A stretch of DNA of 64,000 bases, taken from NCBI GenBank assembly GCA_008729055.1, contig SDUX01000007.1, forward strand, positions 3,409,090 to 3,473,089, written 5' to 3'. The notes below the pieces were generated by a model that saw only the letters and a list, made by a program, of their open reading frames with translations, ran no database searches and was not told the origin of the DNA. Shown piece by piece: positions 1 to 12,786 of this stretch. The stretch's first letter is position 1. Every line of letters begins with the position of its first letter. The stretch comes from Pyropia haitanensis (taxonomy: Eukaryota > Rhodophyta > Bangiophyceae > Bangiales > Bangiaceae). Both the position numbers and the translations under genes were made by a program.

Positions 1-507
1 TTTCCAGCTCCCACGGCCCACCAAGAGTCGCGCCAATGCCGCCTACTGGCGGGCTCGCCCCCCCCCTCACCACCAAGCCGCGGTCTGCCTTTGTCCGGCT
101 GCGGGCGGTGACCCCCCCCCCCACGCGCCGCCCGCCTCGGCGGCCGACTGGACCGCCCTCCTCGCTGCCGCCCTGCCCGCCGCGTTTGGCGACGCGGACG
201 GCGCGCGGCTGGCGTATCGCGTCCTGTCCACCGCGGCCGGGGAGCGCCCCGGCGAGGCGGTTGCGATCGTGCAGGTGCGGGCGGGGGAGGAGCGGCGGGT
301 GTGGGCGGCGCTGACGCTCGCGACCGCCTACGCCGGCCGGCCGGTGCGGGTGGACGTGGTGGGCGTCGCGGCGTGGGGGATGGGGGGGGGGGTGCTCGGC
401 CGCCGCGTTGGGTGGGCCCCCCTGGCGGCGGCCTCGGCGCCGCCACCGGGGGGGGGGGCGGCGCGGCGCCCGGCGCGGGGGTGGAGATGGATGTGGGCGG
501 CGTGTGA
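1..507 (+). CDS. 3' end of an unrecognised gene (partial, low confidence)
   Basis: A GC3-rich frame runs from about 100 to 420 and reads as ordinary protein: Asp-Trp-Thr-Ala-Leu-Leu, then LAYRVLSTAAGERPGEAVAI, then VWAALTLATAYAGRPVRVDV. The frame then enters G runs (371-380 and 449-457). After a one-base shift in the second run it would end in VEMDVGGV and a stop at 505-507. The 5' part lies outside the window. I do not recognise a family. The alternative is chance open frame in GC-rich DNA, but the residue mix is less Arg/Pro-rich than in the shadow frames around it. The join across the G run is an inference. Confidence 0.3.
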
Positions 508-1023
508 GGGGGGGGGGGGGGGCGCGGGCGGCGCAGGCGAGCGCGGCTCGGCGTTGGGAGTGCGGGCGGCGCGGCTGTGGGCGGCGTGGCGGTGTGGGGT
601 AGGGCCATCGCGACGGCGTTGGGTTGGCTGCCGCTGGGGACCCGCCCCTGCCAGTCGCCGGGCCCTCGTTGGCGCGCCGCATTCAAGCCACCGAGCTGGG
701 TCTGGGGGCGCCCCAGGCGCGGCTGGCCGCTGTATTGGCCACCGCCCTCTAGAGGTGGGCCCTTGTGTGCGCGGTGGGCAACCTCGAGCGGCCATAGACG
801 TCCGCAAGACCCAGGTGGCAGATGTCTGCCGGCCGTGGTCCACCATCACCGACCCGCCGGTGGCAGGCACAAGCGTTGCTTGTGGGGTCGCTTGGAGAAA
901 AGAGCTCAGTCTGATAACAACCAAAGGACAGGGGCAGGAGCGCACGCACCACCACCATACACGCACAACACGTGCGCCCACAGACCCCGGGTGCGGCCAC
1001 CTGCGCGCCTCGACGACCCCTCA

Positions 1024-2791
1024 TCAACTGTAAAACATTTTGCTGACGCGCATGGCAGTGATGGCAGGGATCTTGGGGTTTTCCTCGAGCCACTTGGTCA
1101 GCTTGTCGGCGGTCCCCATCATCTCGGCCACCACCTGCATGTCGTCCACGCAGTCAATGTCAATGTCCTGCAGCCTGCTCACCACGTCGTCAATCTTCTT
1201 CTGCGGCTTGCCGGGCAAGGCGTCCTTGACAAACACGTCCAGGTCTTGGCCGTCGTACTTGGACGCCAGGTCCCTGAGGCCGCTGCCGCTGCTACCGCTG
1301 CTACCGCCGGGGGCACTGCGGCTGCTCGCGCCAGAGGCCACGCTGTCACGGGACCGGTTGCCGTGGCCCGAGCCTGTCGACGGGATGTGGTCACGGCTCC
1401 TGCCCGTGCCGCTGCCACCGCTGCCGCCACCAGAGCTCGACGAGTTCTTCCGCGTGCGCGACTTGGACCGTTCCGAGCTGGACCCAAACGACCGCCCCGA
1501 ATCCCCCAACGCGTCCCCAGTGTCGTAGTCAACGAGGAACCACGAGTGCTTCTTCACATCCTCCAACGAGTACCTCTTCTCTGGGTCTTTCACCAGCAGG
1601 TGACAGATCAGATCCTTGGCGTCTCCGCCCATCCAGGATGGGTAGGGCACCTTGCACGCGTTGATCAGTTCGTACAGCCGCGTCATGTCGTCGTGCTGGA
1701 ATGGCAACACCCCCGTCAGCAGCAAGTATAAGATGATGCCGCAGGACCAGGCGTCGATCTTGACGCCCGAATAGCCCTCCTCGGCCCCATTGATGATTTC
1801 GGGGGCGCAGTAGTAGGGCGTGCCGCAGGCAGTGTAGAGGAGGTCCGACCCGACGCCTCCCTTCATGGAGGACACGCCAAAGTCGGTGATCTTGAGGACC
1901 CCATTCTCGTCCACCAGCAGGTTCTCGGGCTTGAGGTCCCGATGGCAGACTCCCCGCCGATGACAATAGTCGATGCCGTCTATGAGCTGCTGAAAGTACT
2001 TGCGCGCGAGCGCCTCGTCCAGCTCACCCTTCCGCTCGATCATGTCAAACAGCTCGCCGCCACGTACCAAGTCCATGACGATGTACAGCTTGCTCTTGGA
2101 GGACAACACTTCCCGCAGGTTCACAATGTTTTTGTGGTTCAGCGCCTTCATGATGGCGATCTCCCGCCGGACGTTGACGGTGAGCTCATTCGCCTTGATG
2201 TCCCCCTTGTCCAGGATCTTGATGGCGTACTCCATGCCCGTGTCCGAGTGCTTGGCAAGCTTCACCTTGCCAAAGGTGCCCTGACCTGAGTTCAAAAGGA
2301 TGGAAAGGCGAGTCGCGAGTGGCCGAGCGCAGGAGCAGCGTCAAGTAGGGAGCCACATGTCAGTGTCATGGCATCGCACCACATCAATAAGGGGCGCCGC
2401 CACTTTGCGAACCGATTGCCGGTCCAGGGGGCTCAACCGGTACACAGAAGCACAACGGTGGGATCCTCACTCGTAACCGCACGCCTATCCACCCCCACAC
2501 ACAGCTACACACACAATCGCCAGCACACCAGCTCAGCAAGACACACGTACCCAGCGTGTCGGTCACAATGTAAGGTCCTGTGCAACGCAAACGCCGCAAC
2601 AAACAAGGGAGGGAAAACAAAAAAAACAGCCAAGGCAGAGCGACAGACTCGACCACGTCAGTCCCTGACACCCACCAACGGCAGCTACGAGGCACGAAAT
2701 GCGTTCCCGCTGAGCCGTCGTCGCCGAAAGGTCCAACGCATGGCTCCTGGGCATGCTCGGCTGGACGCGCAATCCTCCGGGTACGTTCCAT
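1024..2791 (-). CDS. Ser/Thr protein kinase, CAMK/SNF1-related (SnRK-like), spliced
   Basis: Cytosolic Ser/Thr kinase of the CAMK/AMPK-like group. The main exon (1024-2285) shows the Gly loop GQGTFGKV, the ATP-anchoring Lys in YAIKIL, catalytic HRDLKPEN, Mg-binding DFG, an APE-type CAPE and a C-lobe WSCGIILY. A Ser/Gly-rich linker follows, then about 80 residues ending in SKMFYS that I do not recognise; no CIPK NAF motif is visible. The main exon opens inside the Gly loop at a CAG acceptor with a pyrimidine tract. The missing GPYIVTDTLG strand lies in a 27-nt exon at 2551-2577, bounded by a CAG acceptor after a T-rich tract and a GTACGT donor, with matching phase. A possible 7-nt first coding exon is ATG-GAA-C at 2785-2791 (donor GTACCC), giving about 431 aa. 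The first exon is inference; the 27-nt exon is well supported. Confidence 0.88.
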
Positions 2792-5040
2792 GTGCCCCAG
2801 AAAGGTCCATCAAAGACCCCGAGCAAGCCATGAGCATGCTCCAAAAAGGCCCTGAGAAGCAGTGGTCGAGCCAGGCGCCCCCCCTCCACCGTCCTGCCAG
2901 GCTCCACTGCCGCCGCACCCTCCCCACCCCGCAAAACATCCTCCTCCCAGCTTCCCAACGTCCCCGCTCCCCAGATGGCCTCCAAGTTCTCGCCGCAACA
3001 GTGCGCATCGCAGCGACCAAAACACACCTACACGTGCCATGATGACGGCAGGCACTTGGACGCGCCCGCCGCAGCGCGGTGCACAAACAAGCAAGGCGGG
3101 GGCACCCGACGCGGAAAGCACGCCACGCCACAACGGTCGGCTGCAGGGAAACAGTTGCCCCCCCCCGCACACCGCGCATCGGCCGTCCCACCCACCCGGC
3201 GGGGAGAGCAGCGGCGGAAACCACAGGAAACCGCTGCGGCGGAAGGGGACACGGCTTGGCAGGGACGGCAGGGACGGCGTCGGAATGGCCGGCTGTCAAC
3301 GCAGTGTGGAGCGGAGGTGGAGGGGGCTCACAAAGTCGCCACACGCGCCGCGACGGGCCACCCTATCCCTGTACCCAGCTACCACCAGGGCGGTCGCCGC
3401 GGACGAGCGCACGGTGCACCCCCGCCCCACACCCACCCACACCGCCCCGTCACCCGCCCACCCCCTCACCCCCCCACCCGCCAGGGAGCACCACCGCCAG
3501 ACCGCGGCAAGCACACGGGAAGGGCTACCAGCAGGGAAGCTCCCGCAGCGAGCCCGCGACGGCCGACGTGCCGGCCCCGGTGGCGGCGGCGGCCGTCCGA
3601 CCCACCCCGTCCCACCAGTGAATCCACCGCCGTCCAGAGCCGAGCACAAGAGAAAGTGACGCCAGGGAGACCCACAGCCTGCCCTCCTCGCGTGCGAAAG
3701 GGAGTGCGCGCAACGTCGTGACCACCGTCCTGGAGTATCCCCTGCACGCGCGACGCCCAACGGCCCTGCCCCAAAGCCCACAAGCACAGCGAGGTCGACG
3801 CGGAGACGCCGTGGGGGAGGGCCGACGCGGGGTGGCTGCCCAGCGGGGGAGGAGGGAACCCAGAGTGCTCCGGGGGCAGAATGGGAACGCAACGTGGGGC
3901 AGCGCGGTGGGCGTCGCCAACGACGCCACCGGCCAAGCCCACCCCGGCTCACCCCCCCCTCCCTCCGCCCACCACCCCCTCTCCCTCCCACTCGCCGGCT
4001 GGGTGGACAGGACAAAAGCAAGCGCCCAGAGCGGAAGGGCTGGTGACCAAACGCAACAGCGGCGGGCCAGCCAAAACTCAGGGGGGGAGGGAGGGGCATG
4101 GAAACGGTCGCCGTCCACCTTCGATGGACGGCGGCCCGGGCCGCCCCCGCGGGGGAGCAGGCGCGTGTCGCGGTCATGCCGTGCAAGCGCCGGGCGAGGG
4201 GGCGAAACGCAGTTCCATCGCGCACCGCAGCGGGCACCCACTCCGGCGCTGGCACGACCCCTCCCCCCAAACACGAGGGCAAGGCGGGTGCCAAGAAGAA
4301 CAGGCAGGTTGTGACTCTGGGGCGGGAGAGGCGAGCGGGGGCACGGAGGCAGGTGCGGGGCGGGTAGTGGTGGTGGTGAGGGAGGTGAAGCGCGAGCCGC
4401 TCCAAAATTATTGCGGGACCCCGCCAGGGACTTGTGGTCAACACAATCCCCTGACAGGCAGGATCAATCAACACACGAATAACTCATTTCATGTACATAA
4501 GTAGTAACTCTTACCTGTTTACCTGACCACGTTTGTGCGCGGTGTCACGATTTGGGATGCAGTCCACGCTGTTCTCGCAGCGGAAAACGACGTGCATGCC
4601 CTCCGACCATACAGTCAAGGTCCAGTACGAACACCAGGACACGTCTCCATGTGTGTGTGTGGAGAGAAAAGTGCTCTGGAGCGCCTGCACGGACGAATGA
4701 GCGGTGATATAGGGCGTAGTCCCAGATAATCGGCCTCTGGGAAACCGTAGAGGGGGGTTTGCACGCCGCTGCACGCCCGCGCACGCCCGATTCCGACCAA
4801 GATTTTGCTCCCCAGAGGTTCACGGGCTTGGTAGCCCTGCGGAGCCGACACCGAGTCCTTCCTGCCCTGTTGGTGTCGCGTCCCACCCACTGTCCAATCA
4901 CAGTCTGTTCGCCGACGAGGCGTGGAAGCAGTATCCACTCGGTCTGAGGGGACCACCCCCCCCCCTGGATTGCCTGGAATCGGCCCCCCCCCTGGTCCCC
5001 TGGGATCTGGCCTCTAAGCGTCAGGGGACCAGCTGATTCA
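2792..5040. other. No resolvable gene; 5' flank of the kinase
   Basis: Both strands carry many overlapping open frames, but all are Arg/Pro/Gly-rich and none shows a recognisable motif. 2880-3480 is C-rich. 4380-4720 is less GC-rich and contains a strong donor-like CAG/GTAAGA on the minus strand near 4515, which could belong to an untranslated exon of the kinase. I see no RNA gene or clear repeat. Confidence 0.4.
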
Positions 5041-8000
5041 AGTCCACATTAGCAAAGAACTTGGCCGTACATCGGAACATGACCCCTCCAGTCCCGCTGT
5101 GGAGCCCGGGGTGTGGCGGGTGTCCAACAAGTGCGACGAGCCGACTTCACGGTGCCACGAGGCTCCCGCGTAGGCTGGTCTGCTGGCATTGTCTGCACCA
5201 AGGCAATCGCTGGTTCTGGCCATTGGGGGGGGGGGGGGCGTGCACAGCTCCGCTCTCGGCCGTCTTTCCCCCCCCCCCCCATCGTCTGTGCGCTCGCCGC
5301 GCCCTCGCAGCGCTGAGGAGCCCGGCACGCCCTCCCCCCCCCCTTGGCGGCGCCCTTCCCCGGCCGCGTCTCACATTCCCCCCCCCCCCCCCCCCCCCCG
5401 CCCCCCCCCCCCCGGCGCGCCGGCGGGTGGGCGACGAGCGGCGGGAGCTCCGCGGCGGCTGCCTCGGCCGCCGTCGCCGCCGGCGACGCGGCCGCCAGCC
5501 GCTCCACCGCCCCCACCACCGCGGCTGTTGCGGCGACCTCCTCCTCCCGAGCGGGCGTCCCCAGCGGGGCGGCCGCCGCGACGGCGAGACCATCGACGAG
5601 CTCCGGCGCGGCGGCGGCGACCCCCCCCGCCGCCCCGCCCGCCATCGAGCACATCGGGGCGGCGCTGGCGCCGTCGGGTGCCGGGGGCGGGGTCCGGGGG
5701 GGCCGCAACCCGGAGTGGGGAGTTGCGGTGGGTGGTATGTGGGGGGCGGTAGTGGCCGTGGTGGGGGTGGGGTGCGTGGTGGCCGTGGCCGACGCGCGGT
5801 GACGGTACGGTGGGGGGGGGCGGGGGGGGGATGAGGGGAGGGGGCGCGGGAGAGGAGGGAAGGATGGAAGATGACGAGGGGGGGAGGAGGCCGCGCGAGC
5901 TGCCGGTGGGCAGCCGGACTGCGCGGGGCGGGCACAGGCTGACGCGCTGGTAGCGGCAAGCGGTGAGGGGGACGACGCGGCCGCAGATGGGGGCGGGGCG
6001 GCACCTCTTGCGTGAGACGGTTCAACACCGCGGTGCTCACGTGGGGTGCCCCCCCCGCCGTTGTCTGCGGCTGCCAGTTCCACCTCTCCGACGAGCCGCA
6101 ATGCGGGTAATTGTCGGATGTTCATTATCTCCGGAGATGAGAGTCTTGGCGAGAGCGAGGATTTTCACCGAGGGGTCGGTCCCCTGCCGGCGGTAAGTTG
6201 CCCCCCCCCGCCCTCCACTCTTCCCAACACCCGCGCAGCAGCGCAACGCCACGGCGTTGGGACGTGACCGGCCGCCACACGGTGGCCCCGGTGACCGTCG
6301 CCTACACGCGGCGCGGCCTCGCCAGCCGCAGGCGCCACGACTGGATCAGGGCCGCCCGCCCTCCCCGATTTCCCGCGGCGCCCCGCCCGCGGAGATGAAA
6401 AAACCGCCCCGCTCCCGCCCGCCCCCCGCGCGCCGCCGCCGCCCCAGAGGCCGACGCGCGCGGCCCAGGCGGTGCGCCGGTTGGCTGCCTCCGTGGCCCA
6501 CCGCGGCCTGTGTGCACCGGCGGGGCGGCCGCGGTACAACACGCCTGTGTCAGCACTTCAGGCCCAAAGTGGTGGCGAAAGGTGGGGAAAAAGGGTGTTG
6601 CCGGCCCTGGCCGTGCTGTTGCCTGCCGCGTGCCAGAGTGCGGTTGTGCGTCGGCTGTCTCGGCGCGTCGCCCCTCTCTGCGCCGCCTCACACCGCACTC
6701 TTCCCACCCCGCGTCGGTGGCATTGGCGTCGTGTATGCCGATGCTTCCCATTGGCTGACGCTCATCGCTGTGGCCACTGGGCCGGCCAACGTCACTGCGC
6801 CCCACTGGAGCGCCCCCCACGTATCGCCGTTTGATGGGGGTGGAGAGACCCCAGAACGGGATCCCGGTGGAGACGCCCATCCCCTTGCGAGCTGGTGTTG
6901 CTGCGTGTCTGGTGCGGGCTGGCGTTGGGGGCAAGGTGCGGAGGCGGCGGGCCGCGACCAAACCCCCTTGCGCCTCGGACGGGCGCGGCGGCGCCAGCGC
7001 CGGCGTCGCTAGGGACTGCCACCGCGCGGCCTCCCGCCAAGCGCCGCCTCGGGCAGGCAACGCGGTGGGCGGTCGGGAGCGGGCGCCGCCCACCCCGCCA
7101 ATGGCCAGCGATCCAGAGCCGCCACCCCGTGTGGCGCGGCCGCCCAGACACGCCGCCGACAGCCGCGGATTCTGCTGGCCGGCTGGTCTGTGCGGCCGCT
7201 CCGTGCGCGCGCAGGGGGCGGCGGGCGGGCCACTGGCGCCCACGTCAGCTGTCCGCGTGGCGACACCGCACGGTCACTCGTCGCTCACTGCAGGGGAGGG
7301 CAAGAGCGAAAACCAGCAAATCCACCCGCGTCGGCCGCAGTGGCCACCGACACCGCGCCCCGAGGCGGGCGGCCGCCCCCCGCCACCGACCACCCTCGGT
7401 TGCCTGTGTGGCGGAGGGGGCCACGACGCTACCCCTCTGCCGCGGCTCTTTTTCGGCCCCGCCCTGCCAGTTCGTAGCCCAGCCGCGGTGGGGGCTTTGG
7501 CGTCGTGGGGCCTGACTGCTCCTCCCTCCCCCCCCTCCAGCACTCCCCTCCGGGCACCTCCCCCTGCTCTGATGCCGTCCCCTCGTGCCGGATGGAGTGG
7601 CCACCCTCCCCACCCCTGCCCTGACGCGGATGATGCAAGCATGTGGCGAGCGCCGCCCGCCCAGTACGTAGACGCCCGTTTCTGTGTTGAGGCTGCGGCG
7701 CGGTGGGCTGCGGGGGGGGGCTCCCCGCGCCGGCCCCGCCATGCGTTTGGGGCGCGCGCGGTTGTGCTTTGGTGCACACCCCCGCGGTGGGGGGCGCCGC
7801 GCCGCCGCGGCGCCGCCAGCCGCCCGCCGGCGCACGCCGCCGACCCGCGGGCGTGGGGGGTCGGCCGCCGCCGCGTCGGGGGGGGGCCACGGCGGCTGCG
7901 GATCAGCCGGCGGGCCCGGCGGGGGGGGGGGGCCCGGCCGGCCGGCCCGTCGGCACGCCGCGGCCGCCCGCGCCGCGACGGCTGACGCGCCGTGCGCACC

Positions 8001-9655
8001 GGCGGCGGGCGCCGCACGCCCCCTGCCCCGCGCGGCGGGGACGGCGCGCCGCGGCCGCCGCGGCTGTTCAAGGGCGCGCGGCGGGGGGGGGGGAGGGGGG
8101 ACGGGTGCGCGCACCGCCCCCCACCGCGCCGGCGGGGTGGAGACGGCGTGGTTGGGGTGTGTGACTCCCCCCCCCTCACCCCCCGCCTCTGGTCGCGCGT
8201 GTGTGGTGGCCGCGTCGGCCGCGGCAGCCGGTGCACCCGGGCGGTGGCGCCCCCCCTCCCCCCCCTCCCCCTCCGGTTGTCTTCCGCGCCGCCCACCCAC
8301 TCGGCGCGCCACCCCCGCCCACCTCGCGCAGGCACCTCGGTCTGTGCGTGAACCGGGACGGGGCCGCCGCCTCCACCACCCGCGCCGGCGGGTGCCCCCC
8401 TCCCGCCGGTGCCGGCCGCGCGCGCAGCTGCAGTGGACCTCCTGACGTCACGCCATGAGGCGGTGACAGCCAACTGGGCGGCGGCGGCGGAGCGGGGGGG
8501 GCGGGGAGAGGGGGGGGGGGCCCCGCGCCGCCCGCAAACCCCCACCGCGCGACGGGTCGGCCGCACGGGCGGTTGCGTCGGCGGCGGCGCCGACACGCCC
8601 ACCCCCTCCTCCCCTCTTCAGCGGGCCCGTTGCGCACCCCCCCTCCTCCTCCCGCCGCGCGGCGCGTCCACCACCACCGCGTGCCGCCCGGTGGCCGCGG
8701 CCGGCCGGGGCCACCGCGGCAGCCACAGCCGCCGTGTCCCCGCGGCCGCCGCCGCGGCCGCCGCCACCGCCGACCGACGGCCGCGGGGTGCGCACTTCCA
8801 ACAGGGGCGGACGGGGGGGGGTGGGGTGGGCAGCGCCGCCGCCGGCCGACTGCCCGCCCGGTCAGGCCCGCCCCCCGCCGCGCTCCCCGCCACGCACCGC
8901 ACCGGCGACGCCCCTCTACGCGCCCGCCGCGTGGGCACGCAACGGGACTGGGACGCCGTGGCGGGTCCGCCGGTGGGACGGTAGCCGCGAGGGGGGGGGC
9001 GGGGGAAGGGCGGCCGCGGCGGCCCACTGGCAGGCGGGTGGGGTGGGCGAGGGGCGGGCCGCGCGCGGCCGGCGGCGGCGGCGTCGGCGGGGAGGGGAGC
9101 AACCGCGCGCGTCCCCCGCGGGCCGCCCGCCAAACGCGCCCGTCCACGAGCGTGCGCCTCCTCCTCGCTGCCGCCCCCCCCCCCCCCACCGCCACCACCA
9201 CCACCACCGCCGCCACCGCCGGCGCCCATGATGGCGCTCCCCCCCGGCGGTGGTGGCGGCGACCGCCGCCCACCCGGCGGTCCCCCCCCGCCACGGTGGC
9301 CGCCGCCGGCGCCGCCGGCGCTGTCCCCCCCCCGCCCGCGCCGCCGCCGCTGCCGCCGCTCGCGCCGCGCGCGCCGCCGCCCTTCCTGCCCCGCCCGCCG
9401 CCGCCGGCCAGACGGCCCGACGCGGCCCCAGACGCCGCCGCCGCCGCTGGCGCGCCGCGGCGGCACGTCCCGCTGCCGCTCCCCCACCCGCGGCTGCCGG
9501 CGTCGCCACGCGCGCGTCAGCCACCCCCACCACTACCCCCACCACCACCGCCACCGCCACCACCACCACCCGTGGCGGCGGCGATACACCCCCCACCCCC
9601 GCTCCCGCCACCTTCCCCCGCGTGCCCGCCCTCCCCGGCGTGGCACCAGCGCACC
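5041..9655. other. Very GC-rich stretch, coding content unresolved
   Basis: Long G and C runs (5223-5237, 5379-5412, 7919-7931, 8083-8099, 8502-8520) make every frame look open. Two hints of real exons exist. On the minus strand, about 5420-5650 reads as ordinary helical protein (PELVDGLAVAAAAPLGTP, then EEEVAATAAVVGAVERLAAA) and loosely recalls the start of a PAP/fibrillin domain, but the expected following GxWxLLYT motif is not found. On the plus strand a perfect GTAAGT donor occurs at 6193. No start, stop and intron set could be assembled, so no gene is called. Confidence 0.3.
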
Positions 9656-10418
9656 ATGGCGGGACACTTGGCCGCCGCCGCCGTCGGCGCGGGCGCCGAC
9701 GCCGGCGCGCCGCCGCCGCCGCCGCTGCCGCCGCCGCCGCTGCCGCCGCTGCCCAGCCTGTACGGCTGGCCGGCCGACGCGCCGCCGCGCGCGCCCGCCG
9801 CGCCGCCCGTGTCCCCACTGACGGGCTTGACGGCCGCGGCGGTGGCCGCGGCGGCGGCGCCGCCGCCGGGGGGGCGGCCCACCCCCGCCGGCGGCGGCCG
9901 CCTCCCCGACCGCCCACCCCCGACGCCGCCGCCGCTCCTGCCGCCCCTGCGCTACACGCCGGTCCACCCTCTGTCGGCGGCGGCGGCGGTGGGCGGCCCC
10001 GCGCCGCGGTCCGCCCCCGCCCGCACCCCCGACGCGGGGCGGTCGGCGACGCCGCCGCGGCGGACGTGGTCGGCCGGGTCGGCGCGGCCGGCGTGGGCGG
10101 CGACGCCCCCCGCTACGCCGCCCGCGTGGGCCACCGGCGCCGGCTGGGCCGGCGCCACCGCCGCCGCCGCCGCCACCGCGGCGGCGGCCACGCCGCCGCC
10201 GCGTGGCCGGCCGGCGGCCGCCGGGCGCGCCGCATCCCCCGGCGGTGGCCCGCCCGCCGCCCCGTCGCCGCGCGTCGTTGTAACGGCACGGGCGGCGGCG
10301 GCCGCGGCGGCGGCGGCCGCCGCCGCGGCGGCAACCGCCGCCGCTCCCCGCACCGCGTCGGCGCCGGCGCTCGGCAGTCGTGACGCGCGGATGGCCATCG
10401 CGTCGCTCATCCACCACG

Positions 10419-10478
<60 letters not shown>

Positions 10479-10767
10479 ACGGCAGCGTGGACGGCTGGCC
10501 CCGCGACGGCGGCGCGCAGCCGCCACCGCAGTACCGCGGCGGCCCGGCGCGCACGCCGCGGCCGGGCGGCGGCGGCGCGGGCGGCGTGCACGGCGGCGGC
10601 TGGGCCACGCCGTCGCCGTCGCCGCCGCCCGCCGCGGGGCTGCCATTCCCAGCCGCTGGGGGGGGGACCGCCCGCCCGTGGGCGCTGCCGCCGCCCCCCC
10701 TCGGTGGCGGCGGCCGCTCCCGTAGCTTTACGCCCTCGGCTGCCAGTCGGGGCGCCCCTCCCCACGT

Positions 10768-10810
<43 letters not shown>

Positions 10811-11516
10811 GGCCCCCCCCCTTGCCCCTGGGCGCCGCCGCGGCGGCCACCGCCACGGCGGCAGCGGCGGGCGCGGCGGCGTCGGCGTCCCCCTCCCCCC
10901 CACCACCACCCCCCGCGGCGAAGGGCGCTACGTGTGCAGCGTGTGCGGGAAGCGGCTGTCATCCAAAACCAACCTGCGGCGGCACAACAACAAGCTCCAC
11001 GGCAACGGCGCCAAGCTCGTCCGCTGCCCCGTCGGCGGCTGCGGCGCGTCCTTCCTCTACGACTGCCAGCTCAAGACGCACCGCGATACGGTGCACCTGC
11101 GGCTCCGGCCCTACGCGTGCAGCCGCTGTGCGAAAGCGTACGGCACGCTCGGGCACCTCAAGGAGCACGTTGCGCTCGTCCACGACAAGCAGCGGCCGTT
11201 TACGTGCGACGCGTGCGGCCAGCGGTGCCGGACGCGGGGGCACCTCAACCTGCACCACCGGCTGAGGCACCTCGCGCTGCGGCCGTTTGGGTGCACCTGG
11301 CCGGGGTGCGGGCGCAAGTTTGGGTACCGCAGCCACCTGGGGCGCCACGAGCGGGACGTGCACGGGATGGGGGGGGGCGCCGGCGGGGGCGCCACGACCT
11401 CCGCCGCTGGGGGGGCGGCAGCGGCTGCCGCCGCCGCCGCCGCCGCCACCGCCGCCGTCCCCAGCAGTGGGGCTGAGGGGGGGGGGCACTGGCAGGTGCC
11501 GGCCCGGCCGGTGGGG

Positions 11517-11548
<32 letters not shown>

Positions 11549-11770
11549 GGGGTCGTGGCCGTCAAGGGGGAGGCCGCCGAGAGGCGGGACGACCACGAGC
11601 CGACGCCCACCGACGACGACGCGACGCTGACGGACGACGAGGACGAGGAGGGGGAGGGGAGGGCGGGGGAGGAGGGGGGGGAGTGGGAGCGGGACGGCGC
11701 GGCCGAGCCGCCGGCGGGGCCGGCGGGCGGCGGCGCGCCCACCATCCTCGGGCGCCGCCGGCGGGGCTAA
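9656..11770 (+). CDS. C2H2 zinc-finger protein with five tandem fingers
   Basis: Probable nuclear DNA- or RNA-binding protein. Five consecutive C2H2 fingers lie at about 10929-11365: C-x2-C, C-x4-C, C-x2-C, C-x2-C and C-x4-C, each followed by x12-H-x4-H, with TFIIIA-like linkers ending in RP (LRLRP, DKQRP, LALRP). The N-terminal half starts at ATG 9656 (MAGHLAAA) and is Pro/Ala-rich, with a short conserved-looking RMAIASLIHHD before an 18-fold GGC repeat (poly-Gly). The C-terminal tail is acidic (EPTPTDDD, TDDEDEEGEG) and ends at 11768-11770. Three frames must be joined: the shifts fall at C runs (10813-10821 and around 10889-10899) and at a G run (11477-11486), so the joins are inferred. It ends 248 bp from the oppositely oriented block below. 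An earlier start cannot be excluded. Confidence 0.8.
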
Positions 11771-12018
11771 CGCGTAAACTATGGCGCCGTGCCGCGGCGG
11801 CACGCGCAAGACACAGCCGTTGTACACGCCTGGGCCAGCGAGAGGGGACCCGCAGACCGAGCAAAGAAGCGGAGCCGCGCCGCGCGTGCCTCGCCGGTGG
11901 TGCCGTGTTAGTGCCCCCCCCCCCCCTCTGCCCTCCCCCCCCCCCTCCCCCATAAACCTCCGCCCCGCCCCCCCGCACAGCAATCCGTGCCCCTCACGGC
12001 CCCCCCCCAGCGCACCCC

Positions 12019-12746
12019 TTACGCCCTCGCCACCAGCTCGTAGCACTGCCGCATAATGGACACGGCGGCCAGGTGCGGCGCGGCGGCGGTGCGGAACGCG
12101 GCGCGGCGGCCGTCCTCGTGCGCGCGCAGCGCGGCGGCGGTGCCAAACAGCTCGACGGTCTTGAAGAAGGAGGGCGACGTGACCGACTGGAGGACAAAAA
12201 AGGCGACGGCCGGCGGCGCCGCGGCGGGGGTGGCCACCGGCGGGGGGGCACCGCCGCCGCCGCCACCGCCACCGCCGCCGCTGCTACCGCCACCGCCGCC
12301 GCCGGCGCCCGTCGACTCCTCCGCCGCCGGTACAGGCACGGGCACGTACTCGTCGACGCGGCACAGCGGGTCGTCGTCACCACCCCCGCCGGCGGCGTCG
12401 TCCCCGCCACCGTCGCTCCCCCCCCCGGCGTGCAGCCCACGCTCTCCCGCGCGTACGCCAGCAGCACCTCCCGCAGCGCCGCGACCGCCCCCCGCTTGGC
12501 CCAGTTGGCATTCACATAGTCACACGCGACGATGCCGGGGCCGCCCTCCCCCCTCCCCCCCCCCCCCCCCATCCGCCCCAACGGGTGGCCCAAACGCCGC
12601 CACCGCCGCCGCCCCCGCCAGCCCCACATCCCCATACGCGCCCACACACGCGTACTCGACGGTGTAGGGCGGGTGCGCGCCGGCCACGTCGCGGCCCATC
12701 CGGGCGACGGCGCCGACCCAGGCGCGCGTCGCCGCCACGCCCGCCG

Positions 12747-12786
<40 letters not shown>

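Noticed and set aside
5400..5660. Possible PAP/fibrillin domain start on the minus strand
   Set aside because: Only a short helix-like stretch resembles the family; the conserved GxWxLLYT core was not found downstream in any frame.
7245..8602. Overlapping long frames on both strands
   Set aside because: All are Arg/Pro/Ala compositional artefacts; no motif, no convincing start or stop, and no GC3 contrast between frames.
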